Positions 5,649-9,417 of a stretch of DNA of 9,417 bases are shown in pieces (position 1 is the stretch's first letter; each line of letters starts with the position of its first letter). Source of the stretch: CALRGE01 sp964365765. GTDB taxonomy: Bacteria > Patescibacteriota > Gracilibacteria > UBA1369 > 2-02-FULL-48-14. The translations under genes were made by a program, and so were the position numbers. The stretch covers positions 1 to 9,417 of the forward strand of contig CAYIRB010000042.1 in the NCBI GenBank assembly GCA_964365765.1, given 5' to 3'. A model generated the notes under the pieces. The model had not been told where the DNA came from. It did not search any database and saw only the letters and a list, made by a program, of their open reading frames with translations.

Positions 5649-8600
5649 TTATTGATTTTGACCGACTCCATTGTTCTTCCTTCTTTTGTAGATGGCAAGA
5701 GATATCAATGAAAGGAGAATCAATGTGCTACCGCCGATTGTAATAAGTGGTGAGACTCCCTTTGTCGTACCGGTGGCGAAACCCGTTGTCGAAATTGTAA
5801 AGTCAATTTGCACGGGCGCGCTGTGGGAATTGTCTTTGGTGTTTACGGAGTAAACCGTGGCACTGTGTTTTCCGGCTTCCAATCCTTCCGGAGCTTGCAA
5901 TTTAAAGTTTTGATCGGCCACTATCGTGCTTGTAAGCACAAGACTGCGCCAGACCGCCACAACGGATGAATCGCTTGATATCGCTAACCCTTGAATCACC
6001 GGCTTGCCGTTTGACATGTCGATTTTCACTTCCGGCGGACTGACTGTTACCTCGTTTGAAACCTTAAGTTCGGCGGGGTGGGAGATGTTTAAGGTTTTGC
6101 CGCTCTTTTTCATCACCGCGATAAGCGTGTATGTGCCCTCATCGACTTTTGAAGTCAGCGTCGAATAGAATCCCTTCGCGTCGGTTTGCGTCTTTGCGAT
6201 TACAACTTCATTGCCGAATTCGTCTATGGCGACGATTTCAATGTCGGTGTTCGGGCTGGTTGTGGCGCCCAATAAGTATTGTTTACCCGTCGCGTTCACT
6301 TGACCCTTTTTAACGTTGGCGATGGATACGGGCGCGACTTTAGACGCTTTTACCGGATTGGAGTCATATAAAAGGACTTCCTGTCCGTCCGTCAAACCGT
6401 CCGAGTCCGAGTCGTCCGAAGTCGGATTCGAGCCCAAGCCCAGTTCCTGTTCGTCCGAAATACCGTCGCTGTCCGAGTCGATTTCACCCAAAGTTTCGTT
6501 TGAGGCGATATCGAGCCGAATGTTATTATCCGCTATGTATTCTTCCATAACCGTTTCAGAAACACTTGCCGGAGCATATACGGTTGCTTCTCCGGTTTTT
6601 TCCTCATCGTCGGGGATTCCGTCACCGTCCGTGTCGTACGCGGCCGGATTAAGCCCTTGATTGATTTCAATCGAGTCGGCAAGCCCGTCGTAGTCGGAGT
6701 CGTCCGATTTTGGATTTGTTCCGTATAAGAATTCTTGCGCATCGTTCACTCCGTCACCGTCCGTATCGGCATCTTCCGTAAGAGTTACATCGGCATTGCC
6801 GAAGTTTTCGGTCTTCCACCAGTCTGGCAGACCGTCCGTCGAGCCGGATATTTCCATGAATGAAGCGGATAAAATGCTTTCATTCATAACCGGCGCCACA
6901 GTGGGTGCTTCAGGTGTGATCTCGGTTGCGGTTGTTTCCACCACTTCTTCCACGCTTGTTTGTGTTTCTTTCGGATATAAATTTACATATGTGTAAGGTT
7001 GTACCGCAGTTTCCGTAACGGCCGTTTGTGTCGGAGTCGGAGTGGTGACTACCGTTGTTTCACTTCTTACGTTTGTTTCTTGTTCCGGTTCTGGTTCAGG
7101 TTCAGCTGTTTCGCTAGTGCTTGTTGTGTCCGGTTCCGGTTCGGGTTCCGATTCGCCAGCCATGCTTTCCCCTTGATTGTTGCTTGCGCTTGAATTTCCA
7201 GTTGTTGTAGGTCCTCCGCTTGAGGAACCAGAGGTTTTTGAAATTATCACGGTTGTATAGCCGGACGCGTGCGCGGTTGCGTCGATTGCGTTGATATTAT
7301 ATGTGGTTGAGTTGGCAGAAGTGACCAAGACCAGCGTAAATGCGCCGACGGAATCGGCGGTGGTCGTGTAAACGTCATTTACGTAAATCAAAGCCGATGC
7401 CTCGGTGGTACCGGTGATTGTTGTCGGGTTGGTCGCCGTGTAGGGATTGTAGGATATTACCGGCTGTGACGGGGCCAAAGTATCAAGAGTTACGGTATAT
7501 GTACCCGTGGATGATACGTTGTCCGAGTAGTCGTGTGATGAAATTGTCAACGTATTCACGCCTTCCACAAGGGAAGTCGAGCTGGTCCATGATGTGGTGT
7601 TATCTATTGTCACTATTGACGCGTCGGCGTTATGCACGGTTGTGTACTTGTCTTTTGTTCCCGTGAGCGTATATGAAGCCGATGTCACCGTTCCGGTGCT
7701 TGATGTAAGCACCGGAGCCGATGGAGCGGTATTGTCCGCCGTAATCACACCGGTCGCGGAAGTGGCCGATGTATTATTCGATGTATCTACGATGTAGTGC
7801 CAATAGTTGTTTGAATTACTTATCGCGACTCCCATATCCCAGGTTGAATCCGCCGCGACCGATCCCGTTCCAACCCAATAGGCATTGCTTCCGGTACCGG
7901 ATAGCATGAACATTTCGCTACCGGCTGAAACCACCACGCTGGTACCGGATGATCCGGACGTATCCGCTGTGATGATGCCGAAAACCGCCGTACTCAGGGC
8001 CGAGTTTGAGGCGTTTGTGTTGCTGATGGGCGCAACGCCGTTTCCCAAGAAGTTGTTTTTTGAAATTTTATTGAAATTGGTCGTGTTTCCGTCCACCGAT
8101 ATACCCAGGTTGGTATTGTAATCGATTTCTTGTACGGAACCCGTTTCGGAGCCAATGGTCGCCAGTGTGGCGCCGTTCCCCAATTCCACACCGATCAAGT
8201 TACCTCTTTCCAAGCCGACGGAAGTCGTACCGATGTAATTGTTTACGATCACCGAACTCAGCGCGTTTCCGCTAAAAATTCTTATTCCCGCCGCCATATT
8301 GGAGGCTATTGTATTTTTTTTCGTGTCATCGCTTGCGTCGCCCACAACCACAGTGGCGTTCGCATCAATACCTTGTGTGGCATTACCGAGAGCCGTTGTC
8401 CCGTCCACGCCGAGACCGATAGTGTTTCCATATATATAGGTTGTACCGGTCGCGTCTGATGCTATGGCGATTCCGGCTCCGCCGTTACCCGATATATAGT
8501 TATTTGAGACGGTCGTTGTTGTCGCGGAGCTTTCAATAAATACACCGCTGCTGGAATTCGGTACGGCCGTATTACCGGTACCGTCCAGACCGATGTAGTT

Positions 8601-9417
8601 GGACGCGATTGTATTGCTTACCGCTGATGAACTTACCACATGAACTCCCGCGAAGCCGTTACCCGAGATCACGTTTCCCGCGCTTGTAGCTCCTATGATG
8701 TTGCTTCCCGAGGATACGGATATACCATCTATGGTATTACCAACGTCGAAACCGGTGGAAGAAACACCTATATAGTTGTTTTTCACGCTAACGGCGTTTC
8801 CGTTATTGATTATTACAATTCCGTTTTGGTTTGCCGAAATATAGTTTCTTTGAGTTGTTTCCGTACCGCCGATCAGGATATTGGTGGCGCTCGCGCTGTT
8901 TATTTGAATACCGGCTGCGAGATTTCCCGATGGATTACCGCTTGTGCCATCGACACCTATATAGTTACCGGCGATGGTCACGCCCGTACTTGCCCCAACA
9001 TCAATACCATCGGCGCCGTTGTTCACAATGATATTTTCCTGTCCGCCGGCGCCACCTCCGATGTTAATGGTTGTACCGCCCGTAATATTAATACCCGTTG
9101 TGTTTGCGGCCGTCGTTCCGATGGTGTCGTTATAAACGTTTATAGTGGTACCGCCCTCTATCGATATTCCGGTAGTACCTCCGTTGATGCTCAATCCGGG
9201 TGATCCGGAAACTCCGAGATTTACTCCGCTCGCTCCGTCCAATACTTGCACGCCTTTTCGGCATGTGGAAAAGTCCACGGATTTTATCGTACCCGCGCTT
9301 CCGCTTCCGAATACCATACAGTCGATGGAGCTTGTACCAAGTATCAAAACATCCGCGCCTGTCTGATAGTCCGGTGCGGTTGTACCGTCGATTGTAACGT
9401 CACCGGTAATCGCATCC
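5649..9417 (-). CDS. giant surface protein: beta-helix, Ig-like, TSP3 repeats, C-terminal anchor (5' end outside window)
   Basis: The frame is open to the right edge with no stop, so the true start lies outside; 1255 residues are visible. Numbering below starts at an in-frame TTG at 9347, which is not the likely start. Domain order: a right-handed parallel beta-helix with recurring Asn-Tyr-Ile-Gly/Ser turns to about 443; an unassigned Ser/Asn-rich region at 444-540; two Ig-like beta modules opening with Ala-Pro-Ser-x-Pro-Val (541-624, 625-705); a Thr/Ser/Glu-Pro linker (706-820); Asp-Trp-Trp-Lys followed by five thrombospondin type 3-like calcium loops (859-998); two further beta-rich modules (about 1000-1195); a hydrophobic segment (1201-1220) and Lys-Arg-Arg-Lys. 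This fits an exported, calcium-stabilised, membrane-anchored adhesin or stalk with a short cytoplasmic tail. Only two cysteines occur (10 and 29). Beta-helices can also be glycan-degrading enzymes; no catalytic motif is evident. It heads the visible train and ends 2 bases before pyruvate kinase. Confidence 0.9.
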   Translation of the reverse strand, partial: DAITGDVTIDGTTAPDYQTGADVLILGTSSIDCMVFGSGSAGTIKSVDFSTCRKGVQVLDGASGVNLGVSGSPGLSINGGTTGISIEGGTTINVYNDTIGTTAANTTGINITGGTTINIGGGAGGQENIIVNNGADGIDVGASTGVTIAGNYIGVDGTSGNPSGNLAAGIQINSASATNILIGGTETTQRNYISANQNGIVIINNGNAVSVKNNYIGVSSTGFDVGNTIDGISVSSGSNIIGATSAGNVISGNGFAGVHVVSSSAVSNTIASNYIGLDGTGNTAVPNSSSGVFIESSATTTTVSNNYISGNGGAGIAIASDATGTTYIYGNTIGLGVDGTTALGNATQGIDANATVVVGDASDDTKKNTIASNMAAGIRIFSGNALSSVIVNNYIGTTSVGLERGNLIGVELGNGATLATIGSETGSVQEIDYNTNLGISVDGNTTNFNKISKNNFLGNGVAPISNTNASNSALSTAVFGIITADTSGSSGTSVVVSAGSEMFMLSGTGSNAYWVGTGSVAADSTWDMGVAISNSNNYWHYIVDTSNNTSATSATGVITADNTAPSAPVLTSSTGTVTSASYTLTGTKDKYTTVHNADASIVTIDNTTSWTSSTSLVEGVNTLTISSHDYSDNVSSTGTYTVTLDTLAPSQPVISYNPYTATNPTTITGTTEASALIYVNDVYTTTADSVGAFTLVLVTSANSTTYNINAIDATAHASGYTTVIISKTSGSSSGGPTTTGNSSASNNQGESMAGESEPEPEPDTTSTSETAEPEPEPEQETNVRSETTVVTTPTPTQTAVTETAVQPYTYVNLYPKETQTSVEEVVETTATEITPEAPTVAPVMNESILSASFMEISGSTDGLPDWWKTENFGNADVTLTEDADTDGDGVNDAQEFLYGTNPKSDDSDYDGLADSIEINQGLNPAAYDTDGDGIPDDEEKTGEATVYAPASVSETVMEEYIADNNIRLDIASNETLGEIDSDSDGISDEQELGLGSNPTSDDSDSDGLTDGQEVLLYDSNPVKASKVAPVSIANVKKGQVNATGKQYLLGATTSPNTDIEIVAIDEFGNEVVIAKTQTDAKGFYSTLTSKVDEGTYTLIAVMKKSGKTLNISHPAELKVSNEVTVSPPEVKIDMSNGKPVIQGLAISSDSSVVAVWRSLVLTSTIVADQNFKLQAPEGLEAGKHSATVYSVNTKDNSHSAPVQIDFTISTTGFATGTTKGVSPLITIGGSTLILLSLISLAIYKRRKNNGVGQNQ
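5688..5747 (-). other. C-terminal membrane anchor of the surface protein
   Basis: Twenty mostly hydrophobic residues (1201-1220) follow Gly-Val-Ser-Pro and precede Lys-Arg-Arg-Lys and a short polar tail. The positive-inside rule places the long N-terminal part outside the cell. The layout resembles a cell-wall sorting signal, but no LPxTG motif is present. Confidence 0.78.
6354..6773 (-). repeat. five thrombospondin type 3-like calcium-binding repeats
   Basis: Five Asp-x-Asp-x-Asp-Gly-like loops each end in Asp-x-x-Glu: DADTDGDGVNDAQE, DSDYDGLADSIE, DTDGDGIPDDEE, DSDSDGISDEQE and DSDSDGLTDGQE. Three are followed by Gly-x-Asn-Pro or Ser-Asn-Pro. Such acidic loops bind calcium in thrombospondin type 3 and related bacterial surface proteins. 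The array has a roughly 40-residue insertion between the third and fourth loops, carrying no acidic loop. Confidence 0.85.
6888..7232 (-). other. Thr/Ser and Glu-Pro low-complexity linker of the surface protein
   Basis: Residues 706-820 are dominated by Thr, Ser, Glu, Pro, Val and Gly, with two Glu-Pro dipeptide runs (about 7077-7170) and a Thr-Pro-Thr-Pro-Thr stretch. No globular domain is expected. It probably acts as an extended wall- or envelope-spanning stalk and offers many hydroxyl side chains that could be glycosylated; the latter is inference. Confidence 0.7.
7233..7727 (-). other. two tandem Ig-like modules of the surface protein
   Basis: Two consecutive modules of about 80 residues each start with Ala-Pro-Ser-Ala-Pro-Val (residue 541) and Ala-Pro-Ser-Gln-Pro-Val (residue 625). 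Both contain a Thr-Gly-Thr core strand and a Gly-x-Asn/Phe-Thr-Leu turn, as in bacterial Ig-like domains of adhesins. They lie between the beta-helix side and the flexible linker, a usual place for spacer modules. Confidence 0.7.
8019..9417 (-). repeat. parallel beta-helix (PbH1-type) repeat region
   Basis: This part of the surface protein encodes about 20-residue coils in which Asn-Tyr-Ile-Gly or Asn-Tyr-Ile-Ser recurs (for example around 8950, 8840, 8770, 8595, 8500 and 8235), alternating with Gly-Ile-x-Ile strands. The partial first coil has a Thr-Ile-Asp-Gly-Thr-Thr motif common at the start of such domains. Repeats are divergent at DNA level, so this is a protein fold and not a recent tandem duplication. 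Confidence 0.82.

Noticed and set aside
6354..6773. Short recurring GTCCGAGTC/CCGTCCGT-like DNA repeats, possible CRISPR or tandem repeat
   Set aside because: They are codons for the Asp-Ser-Asp/Asp-Gly calcium loops, irregularly spaced and inside a frame; there are no equal-length spacers.
8640..9203. A 187-codon open frame on the plus strand
   Set aside because: It lies opposite the beta-helix repeats of the surface protein, whose biased codons leave the complementary strand open. Its product is Cys- and Arg-rich without a recognisable motif.
9345..9347. TTG at 9345-9347 as the true start of the surface protein
   Set aside because: The frame remains open to the window edge and the upstream residues continue the beta-helix pattern (Thr-Ile-Asp-Gly-Thr-Thr); there is also no signal peptide after this TTG.
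1..9417. Mobile element, prophage or defence system
   Set aside because: No transposase, integrase, phage structural or known defence gene appears, and no terminal inverted repeats or target duplications were seen. The HNH-like tail alone is not enough.

Overview
The window looks like chromosomal DNA from an uncultured bacterium, most plausibly of the Candidate Phyla Radiation (Patescibacteria, for example a parcubacterial lineage). This rests on style rather than a marker gene: moderate GC, genes packed end to end with overlaps or gaps of 2 to 15 bases, few Shine-Dalgarno sequences, a very large Thr/Ser/Asn-rich surface protein, and a prepilin peptidase beside a membrane-anchored TPR protein. 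TGA is used as a stop (ends of the guanylyltransferase and pyruvate kinase genes), so the standard bacterial code applies.

Layout. At the left edge, a plus-strand gene entering from outside ends at 163. It encodes the C-terminus of an HNH-like, zinc-binding protein and starts too far left for its start codon to be seen. It converges on a minus-strand gene train that fills the rest of the window. In transcription order (right to left) the train is: a giant C-terminally anchored surface protein (9417 to 5649, N-terminus outside the window), pyruvate kinase (5646 to 4255), RuvC (4239 to 3736), an N-terminally anchored TPR protein (3746 to 2352), prepilin peptidase (2359 to 1604), mannose-1-phosphate guanylyltransferase (1594 to 551) and a small type II phosphomannose isomerase-like cupin (567 to 169). 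No gap inside the train exceeds 15 bases, so it is probably one transcription unit whose promoter lies upstream, outside the window.

How the genes could work together. Three themes are mixed. Surface and envelope: the adhesin-like giant protein, the prepilin peptidase, which processes type IV pilin-like proteins, and the TPR protein, which may assist it. Sugar nucleotide supply: the guanylyltransferase makes GDP-mannose, and the following cupin corresponds to the isomerase half of a ManC/AlgA-type bifunctional enzyme, here split in two. Housekeeping: pyruvate kinase and RuvC, probably riding in a compact genome. A link between GDP-mannose supply and glycosylation of the Thr-rich surface protein is possible but is inference only.

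There is no mobile element, CRISPR array, tRNA or rRNA that I can see. No stretch over 300 bases lacks a gene. The clearest novelty candidates are the architecture and C-terminal anchor of the giant surface protein, its unassigned middle region, and the near-absence of Shine-Dalgarno motifs along the train.
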